Source: Molanna angustata
Lineage: Eukaryota; Arthropoda; Insecta; Trichoptera; Molannidae
Assembly (NCBI GenBank): GCA_963576475.1
Contig: OY754979.1
Coordinates: forward strand, 31,335,778 to 31,399,777
Direction: 5' to 3'
Length of the DNA stretch: 64,000 nucleotides
The notes under the pieces were generated by a model, which worked only from the letters and a program-made list of their open reading frames with translations, was not told where the DNA came from and did no database searches. Both the position numbers and the translations under genes were made by a program. Below are positions 11,478 through 22,611 of the stretch, in pieces. Position 1 is the first letter of the stretch; each line of letters begins with the position of its first letter.

Positions 11478-12790
11478 ACTAGTTGCATGTAACACATGAG
11501 ATCCAACTGTAGATGTGTTTAACTGCCTGTATTTCATTTTTTTTAAATATCGAAAAACGCCGAAACACCCATATAAGATAATTTAATTTCTATAAAAAAT
11601 ATGCACATTATAGTAGTACAACTCAAACTTTTTTTAACCATTTTTATAAAAATTTAATTTAGTAGTTTGTAGCGCAGTATACAATACATAATATCTACCG
11701 GGACTCATAATACTATGATACTTAATCTACAATCATACATACCTACCATCATGCTGTTTTCATATTAAGGGTAGGAAAAAAGGACTGACCTCCATACTAT
11801 CCTATCCTTTTTTTTAACATGTCTACGTAGGGGACGCCAGCCATTTGGGTCCATTTTACTCTTCCGAAGAAGCGCACTACGTAGCGTTGGGAGGTGTTTG
11901 CAATCTAGAAAAGAGTTTATTAATTCGGATTTTAAAAAGATCCGGGTTGTACGAAGATGGAAACACAGAATTCGGAAGATCGTTCCATAGTCGGGCTGCT
12001 GTATTAATAAAGGAGTTCGAGAAGCGACTTGTTCGTATATGTTGAAGGTCCACTGTGAATGGATGCTGCGATTGAGTGAAGCGAGTGACTCTGTTGCGAG
12101 TGGGTGGAGGAGGGACCAAAGATGCAAGTTCTTCTGAGCAATCCCCGTGGTAGTATCTATAGAATAAACTTAAAATACCGACTCTGCGTCTGTGTTCTAG
12201 TGATTGCAATCCATCAGTCAGTGATGGATCATCAATCAGACGTATAGCACACCTTTGGACAGCGTCGAGGGTATTCAGTAGGTATTGGGGGGCGCCACTC
12301 CAGAGGTGACTGCCATATTCAATAATTGGACGTATTTGCGCTTTGTAGAGTATACAGATCTGGGTCTTAGTAAAATATCTGCGCGCTCTATATAGTACGC
12401 TCAATTTTTTGGAGGCGAGTTTCACCTTAGCTTCGATGGAGCCCTTGTAGTGTAATTGGTTCGTTATAGATACTCCAAACAGGTCGATAGAGCTGCTGTT
12501 AGGTAGGGTGCTTCCGTTGAAAGACACTTGCAATTCATTGGGGTTTCTCTTCCCAGAAATTAGACAGGCTTGGGTTTTTGAGACGTTAAATGAAACAAGA
12601 TTACTTTCACCCCAGGTATTGATTGAGTGGAGGTTCTGACATACATACCTACAAATTTTGTATAAAAAACAAAATATCTTAAAATATCCAATTAATCGCA
12701 TTTATGGGTTTATAGTTTGGTACCTACGTATTCTTCAACTATACATACTATTCATCGACAGTTGGATCTCATGTGTTACATGCAACTAGT
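11478..12790. mobile_element. TIR DNA transposon relic with a LINE inserted
   Basis: Terminal inverted repeats of about 38 bp start ACTAGTTGCATGTAACACAT (11478) and end in the complement (to 12790). The outer body matches 48487-48950, including AACTGCCT, ATACATACCTACCATCATG and CTCCATACTATCCTATC. That second copy has no insert, so the 11807-12637 block here is a later insertion. An inverted copy of the inner segment (GGTAGG...CTATCC) also lies just outside, at 11302-11345. No transposase frame remains. Confidence 0.8.
11807..12637 (-). pseudogene. Non-LTR reverse transcriptase C-terminal part (Jockey/CR1-like)
   Basis: The minus-strand frame is open from about 12637 to 11877. It encodes the post-palm RT region: NVSKTQACLISGKRN, LFGVSITNQLHYKG, AKVKLASKKLSVLYRARRYF, LYKAQIRPIIEYGSHLWSGA, LDAVQRCAIRLIDDPS, and near the end FINTAARLWNDLPNSVFP. 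This segment order, without an RNase H domain, fits the Jockey/CR1 group. The catalytic YADD lies upstream and is missing, so this is a 5'-truncated copy. Its 3' end shows as a T run near 11808-11815. It sits inside the TIR element at 11478-12790. Confidence 0.85.
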
Positions 12791-12842
12791 AATAACATCT
12801 TCTTTACATACAAGTGCTTGCATTTGTGACGGAGCATTTATA

Positions 12843-13105
12843 ATGTCTAACAACGTTTACAACGTGTGGCGGAACAATTACTAAGAAAACAGAATGTTCT
12901 AGAAAATGAAAATCTATATATATACTGGAAAACCAACGAAAACGGGCAATGCCCAAAGAGTATATAATACCTTTGCCATTCTAGAACTCTCACGCGACAG
13001 TTAGCTCAATCTCGAGTAATATTATGTATATAATGTATACTTATTGTGAATAAAAGCTGTAAATATATAATTGTTGGTTTTCACTATCATATCTTCATTA
13101 ACACC
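12843..13105 (+). mobile_element. Candidate solo LTR
   Basis: The block has the parts of an LTR in order: a TGTCTAACAACG start, a TATATAA box near 12959, a GC-richer transcribed part (CTCACGCGACAGTTAGC), an AATAAA signal near 13049, and an ATTAACA end near 13105 followed by CCTGGTA, which could be a primer-binding site. No internal region or second LTR was seen. This is pattern-based only; an ordinary promoter-like sequence is possible. Confidence 0.35.
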
Positions 13106-13774
13106 TGGTATAAATTTATATAGAATATTTCATTCATTCATACCATCACGGCATATCGAAAATAATAATTAACATAAATATTATACATTATTTTAAAGGA
13201 TAATATATATTTTTTTAACTGTGTATCTTATGAATACAAAGTATTATGTATGTATTATTAAATAAATAGAATGATAAAACATATATATTAATTTCGTAAT
13301 CATAATTTATTTTAATGTTCATTTCTTTAATTTCCTTTAGTAGCCATACCCATTTAGTAGTTTACGTCTTTTCACAATAACGCACAAACCTATAGTATTC
13401 TTAATATGAATATGATACAAAATAATATAAAACGAAATGTCTTCAAAACATTATAGTAATAAGTTCTTGGGTACAAAAAATATTAAATTCGTGAAAATAA
13501 TTGTAGTAACAACGCCCTCTGGATCGTGCATGTGTCACTTTGTGGTTCATTGTTTATGGTTAAAATTTAGTTTGTGTGAATGCATATTTTTTAAGAAGAA
13601 TAGACAAAAATACATGGCAATGTTGGTAGCATTGCCGTAGCTAACTTCACTCCTAATTAATTCATTCAACCGAAGTTTGCGGCGTTTTTATGAAGTTCTT
13701 TGTTTTCCTCTGAGTTTCCATTTCGCGTGAACACAGCAAGAAATCACATTTCCTTGCCGCAAAAAGCATTAAAA
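13106..13774 (+). promoter_or_regulatory. 5' flank and presumed 5' UTR of CARM1
   Basis: The region is AT-rich up to about 13500. It then becomes less so and contains short codon-like stretches. The 67-codon frame at 13437-13640 has no homology I recognise and may be upstream transcribed sequence. No TATA box or initiator is convincing. The ATG at 13775 has a favourable context (AAAAATGG). Confidence 0.4.
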
Positions 13775-15376
13775 ATGGCGAACGTGTTTCGCGCCGTCAC
13801 GGTTTCGGCGGTGAATAACGACGGCGGATTAACGCCGAAATATAATTTTCCAACGAGTGTAAGCGTGGATTACGACCCACAAGGTCTCAGTGTAAAAATT
13901 TTGCGAGCGGACCATGTTTTGATTCAGGAATTGCTCGAGTTTCCAATCCATAGCCAGAGCGAGTGTTCCAGGGTCGCGCTTCAGTCCTACATATTTACAA
14001 TTGACAATGAAACACTGTTTTTTAAATTCAATTCAGAAGTGGATACGCGGGACTTTCATTTATTGGTAACCAAAGTAAAAGCCGGGCGCAATTCGTCGAT
14101 GTTTACGGTAAGAACAGAAGACTCGTCCGCCATGCAATATTTCCAGTTCTACGGTTATTTGAGTCAACAACAAAACATGATGCAAGATTATGTACGCACG
14201 AGCACATACCAGAGAGCTATTCTGAACAATATTTTGGATTTTAAAGACAAAATTGTTTTGGATGTCGGTGCCGGTTCGGGAATCCTGTCATTTTTTGCCG
14301 CTCAGGCGGGTGCTAGAAAAGTGTACGCTGTCGAGGCTAGTAATATGGCACATCACGCGCAAATGTTAGTGGATGCCAACGGATTACACGATCGAGTGCA
14401 AATAGTGCCCGGGAAAATAGAAGAAATCGATCTTCCAGAGGTTGTTGACGTTATCATCTCCGAACCCATGGGCTATATGTTATACAACGAAAGAATGTTA
14501 GAAACATACCTTCATTCTAAGAAATGGCTGCGGCCCGGTGGCAAAATGTTTCCCTCCAGAGGCGATCTGCACATAGCACCCTTCACAGACGACGCGCTTT
14601 TCATGGAACAATACAACAAGGCTAATTTCTGGTACCAAACATGCTTCCACGGCGTAGACCTCAGTTCTTTGCGAACAGTTGCAATGAAGGAATACTTCAG
14701 ACAGCCCATCGTCGATACATTTGACATCCGCATCTGTATGGCAAAGTCTATACGACACGTTGTGGACTTTTTAGAAGCCAATGAATCCGATCTGCACCAG
14801 ATTGAAATCCCCTTACAGTTTCATCTCTTGCAGTCTGGAACGTGTCACGGCCTGGCCTTCTGGTTCGATGTGGCGTTTGCCGGCAGCACCCAGTATGTCT
14901 GGCTCTCTACGGCTCCCACGGAACCCCTCACCCACTGGTATCAAGTTCGCTGCTTACTAGAGACGCCCATCTTTGTTAAACAAGGACAGATTCTCTCTGG
15001 CCGTGTGGTATTGGTGGCCAACAAGAGACAGAGTTATGACGTAACGATGGACCTCGTTTTAGAGGGTACCACGATTAGTTCTTCCAACACATTAGACCTT
15101 AAGAATCCTTACTTTAGGTACACGGGTGCCCCAGCGGCTGCTCCGCCAGGCGCCAGCACGACGTCTCCCAGTGAAGCGTACTGGTCAGCTTTGGAGACTC
15201 CGTCTAATCAGATCATCGACGGCAACTACGCCACAATATGTCAAGAAAGAACCGACCAGCAATCATACAACAACATCACACCCAACATAATGAAGACAGT
15301 CATGCTCCAAGAAGATTTCATTAAAAGAATCGGTATTAGTCAAAATGGTGATGTGAATTGCCAACGCTATGGCTGA
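13775..15376 (+). CDS. CARM1: Histone-arginine methyltransferase CARMER (CARM1/PRMT4, Art4)
   Basis: A type I protein arginine methyltransferase: it transfers methyl groups from S-adenosylmethionine to arginines of histone H3 and RNA-binding proteins, forming asymmetric dimethylarginine in the nucleus. The 533-aa product matches the usual insect length (about 530). An N-terminal PH-like domain covers residues 1-115. The [15 protein letters not shown] segment leads into the Rossmann fold with VLDVGAGSG (161-169). The double-E loop [12 protein letters not shown] carries both active-site glutamates (E230, E239), and the THW loop is at 386-388. The C-terminal tail is Ser/Asn-rich. I start at the ATG at 13775 (MANVFRAV); the open frame upstream reaches 13700 but has no ATG. 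All catalytic residues are present and no intron is seen, so this is either a single-exon gene or a well-preserved retrocopy. Confidence 0.95.
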   Translation: MANVFRAVTVSAVNNDGGLTPKYNFPTSVSVDYDPQGLSVKILRADHVLIQELLEFPIHSQSECSRVALQSYIFTIDNETLFFKFNSEVDTRDFHLLVTKVKAGRNSSMFTVRTEDSSAMQYFQFYGYLSQQQNMMQDYVRTSTYQRAILNNILDFKDKIVLDVGAGSGILSFFAAQAGARKVYAVEASNMAHHAQMLVDANGLHDRVQIVPGKIEEIDLPEVVDVIISEPMGYMLYNERMLETYLHSKKWLRPGGKMFPSRGDLHIAPFTDDALFMEQYNKANFWYQTCFHGVDLSSLRTVAMKEYFRQPIVDTFDIRICMAKSIRHVVDFLEANESDLHQIEIPLQFHLLQSGTCHGLAFWFDVAFAGSTQYVWLSTAPTEPLTHWYQVRCLLETPIFVKQGQILSGRVVLVANKRQSYDVTMDLVLEGTTISSSNTLDLKNPYFRYTGAPAAAPPGASTTSPSEAYWSALETPSNQIIDGNYATICQERTDQQSYNNITPNIMKTVMLQEDFIKRIGISQNGDVNCQRYG

Positions 15377-15484
15377 CTTGACGTATTGTCTTCGTGAACA
15401 AAGACGCATTTCTTTAATTTGAATACTCAAACTCTCCTCTCAGATCTTGCTGTTCTATTTTCGAATATATTTTTTCTGTGTGTC

Positions 15485-15604
15485 ATGTTGGCTGTTATCG
15501 TTTCAAACGTGTTCTTTGTCTATGTTCGCTTAATAAAAGATGCTGGCCATCTCTATGACAGTTTAAGTTTGGAACAAAGACTGAATCGCAGCGTAGATTT
15601 ATGA
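15485..15604 (+). CDS. Small ORF in the CARM1 3' region, possible membrane micropeptide
   Basis: The first ATG (15485) of an open frame starting at 15419 gives 39 codons, beginning MLAVIVSNVFFVYVRLIK and ending in a polar tail (about 16 residues from LYDSLSLEQ). The first 16 or so residues could span a membrane. It lies 108 bp after the CARM1 stop, on the same strand and probably in the same 3' UTR. G at -3 of the ATG is acceptable context. I recognise no homologue. It may be chance; conservation would decide. Confidence 0.25.
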   Translation: MLAVIVSNVFFVYVRLIKDAGHLYDSLSLEQRLNRSVDL

Positions 15605-18189
15605 TTTTCACTTAATCACCGGATACATAAAAACTGAAATAATATTAGAGTAATACTGTTTATTACTGTAAGCCTCCATTGATCAATATTTTCTTATGAA
15701 TATACTTTTTCAGAGATAATTTCTTAGAGCCACTTTTACTCTAGAAATAGATTTACAATAATTTATGTTCTAAGTTAAGGATTGTAAATTTTTAATTTTT
15801 ATTAATAGAATTAGATATAAAACATAATCATTTGTTTATATTTTATAATAATATTGCTACCTTTTCAGTTCAAATCAACTATAGTTAAATATACTTTTAT
15901 AGCCAAATTAAAAATCTTTGAATTGATAAGTTCAGAAAAGTGGTTATTTTTTTAATCCATTTTCAGTGTCTTTTCTCTTTTCAAAATGGATTTTAAATCT
16001 GACATTCTATACTTATCAGGTAGATTTTTTAATTTAGCCATAATTAGTTAAGACATCTGAAATATGTAAAGTTTGGATATTGATACACAATTTAGAATCA
16101 TTATTCAAAAATCAAGAACTGCATTTTTTCTCTTAGTTTAGATATATAAAAGAATTGTATAATTCTTAATTTTACAAAATTTTCCATCGATTCTTAATTC
16201 AAATATTTGAATATTCATTGTCAATTGAATCCACGGATAATATCTTTAAAAAGATCTTAGCTGTAAATTTTCTCTTTGTTTTGTATATTCAAAATGTAAT
16301 AATGGTTTTTTTCCCATGACAATTCAATTAACATTTGTTTTGGTTCCCATCTTGAAGCATTATACATAGCCAGGTATTTAAAAACATTATTAGTTTTGTT
16401 TTTTTCTATATTTCAAAGTAGAGATTCTAAAGTATACCGACAAAAAAAGATCTTTGAATTCAGCTATGATATGAGAAATACTGGTTTAACAAGAAAAATA
16501 TTAATGTTATTGTTTTTTCATTATCATAATTTAACGATCTGATCATAAATGATATGTGAAGGAAACATTTAAGTATTACAGCTACTATATCCACATTTAC
16601 ATATTAATAATATTGTATTTCCTTTCGTTATCAAATCATTTGTAATAAATTGTATCCATATTGCTTGATTTTTTCTATATTTGAATAACAGTCTTCTAAA
16701 ACAAGCATTCTTATTTTAAATCCAAACTTTTTTTTATTTTTTGTTCAGCGAATTGTTATTTACATTATTTGAAAACTATGACTTATTGCTTTTATCTCAA
16801 TTATTTTTTTATTAACAAACATTGTTGAATTGTGATAGTTGCATTTATGAACAATATGTAGAACAGAAAATTTACCTAAAATTCATTTTTAACTAAATAA
16901 TACTTTTCATACTAACCCATCTCAACCCTTTATCATATCGTTTTGTGTTATTTAAGAATCTCGCTTTCTTATACTGTTTTTTTTTTGTTTAATTACATCT
17001 ACACAAATGTGGGAAGTTTTCAATGTAAAATGTCAAACATGTTCACATTTTTTATTTTCACATCTTGAGAAAGGAAAAATCTTTGTTTAAAAAATAGTAA
17101 TTTAAAAATAAATGGCATCCCTGTTTTCGCACAATTGATAGTGCAAAAGAAGAAATTGGAATCAATTAATTTTCTTAGCTTCTGCATTGACTCATGGCAT
17201 TAGTCATTGCAAATAACTCGAGACGTGATATGTATGAACGATTAATAAGAGCATTCTCTAAGTAGGTTCTTATTAAAAATACCCACTTATCATTGATTTT
17301 GATTCATCACATTATTATAATATTAATAAATTTAACATAATATATTTGTTGTGATATTACTATAATAATATTAATCTCTTATCATAGTAATATTTGGTAT
17401 ATTAATAATTCATATCTTATTTCAAATTCATTAATTTTAATGAAATATTGGTTTTAGTTGACATCATGTAGGTTTATTTTTTTTCGTATGAGTATATTGT
17501 ATATGTACATACATAATTATTATTGGTAATGTAAGCACTCTTTAATTTAGATAGACTCTGTGCTAGCAATGTATTTTAATAGTTAAATGACAGAAAGATG
17601 AATTATTTCACACTTACGTTCTTCACATAATCTTATTTCTCCCATCGGATTTGATACAAATACTAAACTAATTTTCAGTAAAATTAGAGCGAAGTAGTTC
17701 TTGATTTGTTTTTCTTCTTATTCTGTCTGAAACACTTGACATTTAATATTAGTGGGATTACCTTATAGAGCCGTATTCGTAAGTTCTTAACTCAAGGGCA
17801 CAGAAGGTGATGATCTCTCCAACTTATCACAGGCGGTCTAGTTTGAAATGTCCTTATGACTAAGAATTATTCTGGATGCTTATCATTCTAGTTTAGTAAA
17901 TTTTTGTATTTCCATCAATAATTTCGTATTCCCTTTGTTAAACAATCCTGAATTATTATACATTGATAAAACAATTGCATAATGTTACAAACACTCAATT
18001 TCATCCCATGGAAATAGCGAGTTTATTGTGAAGTAAACATTTCTTCTTAGTGTGTCTTTTTCGTTAATTTCTCAGATAATCGAACCTAAGACAGCAACGC
18101 AGAATTAGTCAGCAAAACAAACCTTGAACATACAAGCAATATGGTGCTACATTTGTTATACAAAAGTATATAATTCAATAGCTTTTTTT
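15605..18189. other. Long AT-rich downstream region of CARM1
   Basis: There is no coding region. Base composition is strongly AT-rich with many T runs and no clear transposon ends, unlike most of the window. Part of this is likely to be the CARM1 3' UTR. Several AATAAA-like words occur, so the end cannot be fixed by reading. A short imperfect inverted pair (AATCCATTTTCAG near 15954 with CAAAATGGATTTTAAA near 15982) is present. Confidence 0.5.
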
Positions 18190-18470
18190 TATACTCAAAA
18201 CTAAATTTATTTTAACAATTATTGAACATGCCAATTTGGATCATCAAGAGATTTTTTTGCAGGTGGGTGTTCTTGAGGAGAACTCACTTTGGCCGATGGT
18301 CTTTTGTGATACCATAAATGGGGCTGTCCTCCCCCTTATCCAGCTCGAGTGGCTAATGAATTTCATAACATCTCCGATATCAGCAATCGCTATGTCCAAC
18401 TAATCATAATAGAAGAAACTTCCCAAAGAGCTTCTCCTATTCATGGAGTGCTTACTTTATCATATCTTCA
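18190..18470. other. GC-richer island of unknown nature
   Basis: The segment about 18240-18440 stands out in composition (GCAGGTGGGTGTTCTTGAGG, GGGGCTGTCCTCCCCCTT, CAGCTCGAGTGGC). It has no long open frame and no repeat partner in the window. It could be an old TE piece or non-coding exon. Confidence 0.3.
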
Positions 18471-19465
18471 TTATTATTATTGTAACAAGAAAGCTACATT
18501 GTTTTAAACATCACACAATTTCTAGTAAAATATATTTTTCATAGTGTAATTATTTTAATTTGAAAATAATAATTTAGGATTTATTCGTATATCGAAGAGG
18601 AATGATATGAATAAACAGCAAGGTCAGAATTGGGTCTGAGTGTAAGATAATAAATAGAATTGAGGTTTTTCTCACTGATTAGAGTTGAACTTAACGCAGA
18701 GACTCAAAGATCTGAATATGGGATCTGCCGTCGCAAGTATTTACTAGTAAAATATTAGTATTTTACGAAACATTTTTTGTTTCCTCGTGTACAATTATTA
18801 ATTATAATTTAAAGGTCGGAGATTGCGGCCGGCGCTGAATAAGCGATGATGTGTATATTTGCCCCACGGTCCCGAACAACGCAAACGGACTGTCGGGTGT
18901 TTTTGTGTGTTTTAATTCTCTCCTCCATTTTGAAAAATGTTCAAATTTTAGTTCTAGGCATGTATCAAATGACAATTTATTGTGGACGTGACACACTATT
19001 GTTTGTGTCAAATTTAAACAAATGCCGAGTAGATTCATCCCAACACTTCAATTTAGTATCTTCATTGTGAAACAAACATATTTTTTTTACTGTAAATGTA
19101 AGTTTTAAATTTTGTAATGTATTAATGCTGTAATTTATGACTACACATATAAGATTTGATAATATACAAATTTTGTGATTTGATATTTAGGAGTTTGTTT
19201 TTTTTTTTTTGTTTTTCTACTTTTTATGTTATTAAATATTATTATTTTTATAAATATCTTTCTTTTACATAAATTATACAGCTTAATGTATTTACTGAAA
19301 ATGAATTTCTTTTGTTTATGTACATTTCCCTTTTCCAAGTAAATGGTATATTGTTTTAAAGGTTAATACCATTGAATTTTTAAAATTATGTGGTTAAAAC
19401 GCCATTTTATTCTTAGAGAAATATAAACCCATTAAATTTGGGTGGAAAATTTTGAATTTTATTTG
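18471..19465. other. AT-rich stretch without a gene
   Basis: Two opposed short frames near 18802-19070 overlap each other and have no recognisable protein content. Nothing else is supported. Confidence 0.4.
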
Positions 19466-19815
19466 AAATTGTTCCATTCTTATTTTAAATAGCTTTTTTT
19501 TTAGTTTTTGATTTAGTTTGTAAACACCAAGAGATATTTGGTGTTGAATACTATTTTATCGCTTACAAGACATACATTGCTTTTAGGAGTGTAAACCATA
19601 GATAAAATAGTTTTTAACACCAAAGATCTCTTGGTGTTTATACAAAATCGACTCAGTTTTAAAATTTGATTTATGTTCCATTCTTATTTTAAAAATGACA
19701 ATGTTCTCTTTGTAAAAATGAATGCTGGAATTTGAATATCCATTGGGAGCTAACATTCCTTTTGAAAGTTGTCAAAAAAAATATTTCTGTTCCATTCTTT
19801 TCTATTTAAATGCAT
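19466..19815 (+). repeat. Long hairpin and three direct TGTTCCATTCTT repeats
   Basis: Arms at 19521-19560 and 19602-19641 pair over about 40 nt with about 4 mismatches (TAAACACCAAGAGAT pairs with ATCTCTTGGTGTTTA) around a 41-nt loop. TGTTCCATTCTTATTTTAAA occurs near 19472 and 19674, and a shorter form near 19789. The hairpin could be a small MITE or a precursor-like RNA. It lies 4.2 kb downstream of CARM1 on AT-rich DNA. Confidence 0.6.
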
Positions 19816-21716
19816 CTATGGAATTTGAATTTTCATACCATATTTTAAAAACAATTACAGCCCGTATGTTTGGTTTCTAAGTATTTAGAGAAGTTACATT
19901 ACCGATGTTTAGCTGCAAAACGAGAATGTTTTAGTTAGCCAATAATGGGCTATGGATCAGCGGCAATAATATAAATGTTGATCGATAGGTACAATTAGTC
20001 TATTGTATAATGTACAATCAATGTAAGCAACTGAGGTTTGACCGTTTATCCAAATTTGTACAATAATTTCAATCGCATCAATTTATTATCATTTGTTTTT
20101 AGATTAATCAAAACTACATTATAATACAGATCAAACTAATACTATAACTGTGATTTTAGAAAACAAACAGGATACAATCTTATAAATAAAGAATATAAAT
20201 ATAAAAAGTATGATTGGCTCATTAACTGTATCCCAATAATATGTTTTCACATAAGATATTTTTTTAAAACAATGCTTAGAAAAACAGCTTCATTATTTTT
20301 ACAAATGATTTATTGATGCGCATGATTTTTATAAAAGGACAATGTAATTAAATTGGAAATCACCCAGTAACTACAATTATCAAATTTAATTAAAAGATTG
20401 ATCAGTCGTGTTTCAAAATTAAGACTATGTTGTCATTTTCGTTCTATCAAAAAAAAATTAACTTCTTCGCTAGATAGCTTGTTAGGATATATGATTTTTT
20501 TTCAAATATGGTTGTGAGACGCTGTCGATATCTTATCGATATTGTCTATAGTTTCGGGAGGTTGTGTGCTATGTAACTCTCGATAAATAATATTGAAATA
20601 TGATTTCTTTTTACCGAGTTCAAATAATGTTATAAATATAATTTTTCTAATCGATTAAACTGCAAAATGAAGCAGTATCGAGTATTTTTGTTAACAGAAA
20701 TGTAAAATATTTGTATTTACATTCAAAATAAAATTTAGCAGAATTGTGTAGAATAAAAATGGGGTCGGCAGCTAGGCATTTATTAGAACACAGGAATATC
20801 AATGCAGTGGATTCAATCAAACAAATTTCACATATTGCAAGCTCATTTAATACATTTATGAAATGTATGATGACTTATGTTTTATTTGGGATGTATTATC
20901 TACATGGAAATTATGGACGAATAACCTGACTAAGATGAATATCACGAACAAATAAATGCTCTTCTTATTTCAAACATCTTTTTGAGCGATCCATTGCGTC
21001 CATGTATCAATTGCATATGTACTGTACATATAGAAAGGGCAGCTTTGTTGTAAATCCGTCCTTTATCTTTGGAAGTTGTCGAACCTCAGTTGTACAGAAT
21101 GTTGCTATGTAAAGATAGATTATTAGATTTAAAAATAATATTCAAATGCTTTCGGTGTATAAATAAATGTACGCAAAAGAAATCTTAAAGAACAATGTCG
21201 CTCAATGATTACTCGAAAGTATAATATGTTTTTACATAAAACGCAATAAAATTTTGAACGTGTATTTTGTGTTCTTCATTTGTTTCTGTTTTATAGATAA
21301 ATGATGTACTCGGAAGATCTACAAGATGAAAATAACAAGTTTGTTTATATTTCAGAAGGGTGCACAGCTTTTATCTTCCATGCAAACTTGTGGAAGTAGG
21401 CGAGTGAAGTATGATGGTTAGTCACAAAATTGTTAGGATGAATGATAGATGGATGAAGGTGCGTGGCCAGTGGCTGATGGCGGGACAAAACAGGTCCAGG
21501 GTGTGAATGCGTTGGGGCCGCTGAAACTGGCGATGACATTACCTGTCTTCTGATTAGTTGAAGGTTTCATAATACAAGTTATGCCGCGCTGGCAGCGAGC
21601 TTCTGGAATGTACTAGATGTGTAAGAAGTAGATCTGTCCTAGAGAGGTGCATTGATTCCAGTGGAAATCTTCAGTGTTGCCAAAATAGAAAGACATTATA
21701 TATATTTATTGATGTG
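19816..21716. other. Stretch without a recognised gene
   Basis: A frame at 20744-20929 (from its internal ATG at 20759, MGSAARHLLEHRNINAVDSI) looks protein-like in its first 40 codons but I cannot place it; it may be a transposase remnant. A GC-richer piece at about 21350-21550 (GGCCAGTGGCTGATGGCGGG) has no partner in the window. The rest is AT-rich. Confidence 0.35.
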
Positions 21717-22124
21717 TATATTGCTCGCTTGCGAGAACAACGACAAGTCAAGGATCTGATTTTTGAGTTAATAATGCAGAAATGTTTCCCTGAATCCAAG
21801 GAAACACTTCCTGACCAATAGTTTAATCTGTTTTTAAATTGATTGAGTGCTGGAACACTCAATCAATTTAAAAACAGATTGGATGCACATTACAAAAATA
21901 AGCACATGATACAGACCCATCAGCAATAGCTGCCTGCCTGTTAATTAATAATAATAATAATATTCATGTCATCTCCAGTTTTCAGTACAATATCTCTATA
22001 AGTGCGAAAACAGCACATGTGTCGTTGTTTCACTGTAATAATGATAAACACAACATTTCTGCATTATTAACTCAAAAATCAGATTCTTTGACTTATGTCG
22101 TTGTTCTCGCAAACGAGTGATATG
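21717..22124. repeat. Foldback element containing a perfect 25-bp stem
   Basis: Outer arms at 21717-21790 and 22050-22124 are inverted repeats (TGCTCGCTTGCGAGAACAAC with GTTGTTCTCGCAAACGAGTG). Inside, 21825-21849 and 21856-21880 are a perfect 25-bp inverted repeat with a 6-nt loop. The right half of that stem is LINE C-terminal coding sequence (frame LNQFKNRLD), so the stem came from inverted duplication of a LINE end. Confidence 0.8.
21850..21966 (+). mobile_element. 3' end of a CR1/L2-like LINE
   Basis: The frame LNQFKNRLDAHYKNKH ends in TAG. It is followed by GCTGCCTGCCTG and an (ATA)n tail, exactly the ending seen at 44760-44860. The same element family is therefore present twice in this window. 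Confidence 0.75.
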
Positions 22125-22235
22125 TGTCGTCACAATACTATTCCCTTACTATTCCAGTCTCATATTTATTTACTAAGTCGCATATTTTTTTATATCAATG
22201 TTTTCTGCTTAAAACAAAAAAAAAATTGCATATAT

Positions 22236-22430
22236 TTGTTTGACTCAAGTCACACTCGCCACTCACCCACCAACCTCCGTCTGATACTCCACTCCCCTGC
22301 GCAACCAAATCCAATAATGCTGATTTTACCACATCTATCCAAAAGTTATTTTATTTTACGTCTATGTAGACCCAGGTCTTTAAAGTAGGAATATAAAGAT
22401 TTTGCGGACAGGCCTCTCGCCCCCACCTCT
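22236..22430 (-). mobile_element. LINE reverse transcriptase C-terminal fragment
   Basis: On the minus strand about 60 codons read VEVGARGLSAKSLYSYFKDLG, then IGFGCAGEWSIRR. The start (VEVGARG followed by a LGL segment) is a familiar tail motif of several LINE RT proteins. An internal stop shows decay. Clade uncertain. Confidence 0.5.
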
Positions 22431-22611
22431 ACAGCATATATATTTGTGCTACAGCCATTTTGAACTGTTTTATCTACCAGTTCCTTGTACTTATTTAGTA
22501 TATAACTATAAATTATTTACACATAGAGGATACATAATATATAAGGTGCACAGATGTTAAATGTTAGATTCAATTTAAAAAAAAAACTGATTATAAAAGA
22601 TTAAGAATTAA

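Noticed and set aside
13700..13774. N-terminal extension of CARM1
   Set aside because: The open frame upstream starts with TTG, not ATG; the ATG at 13775 has good context and gives the family length.
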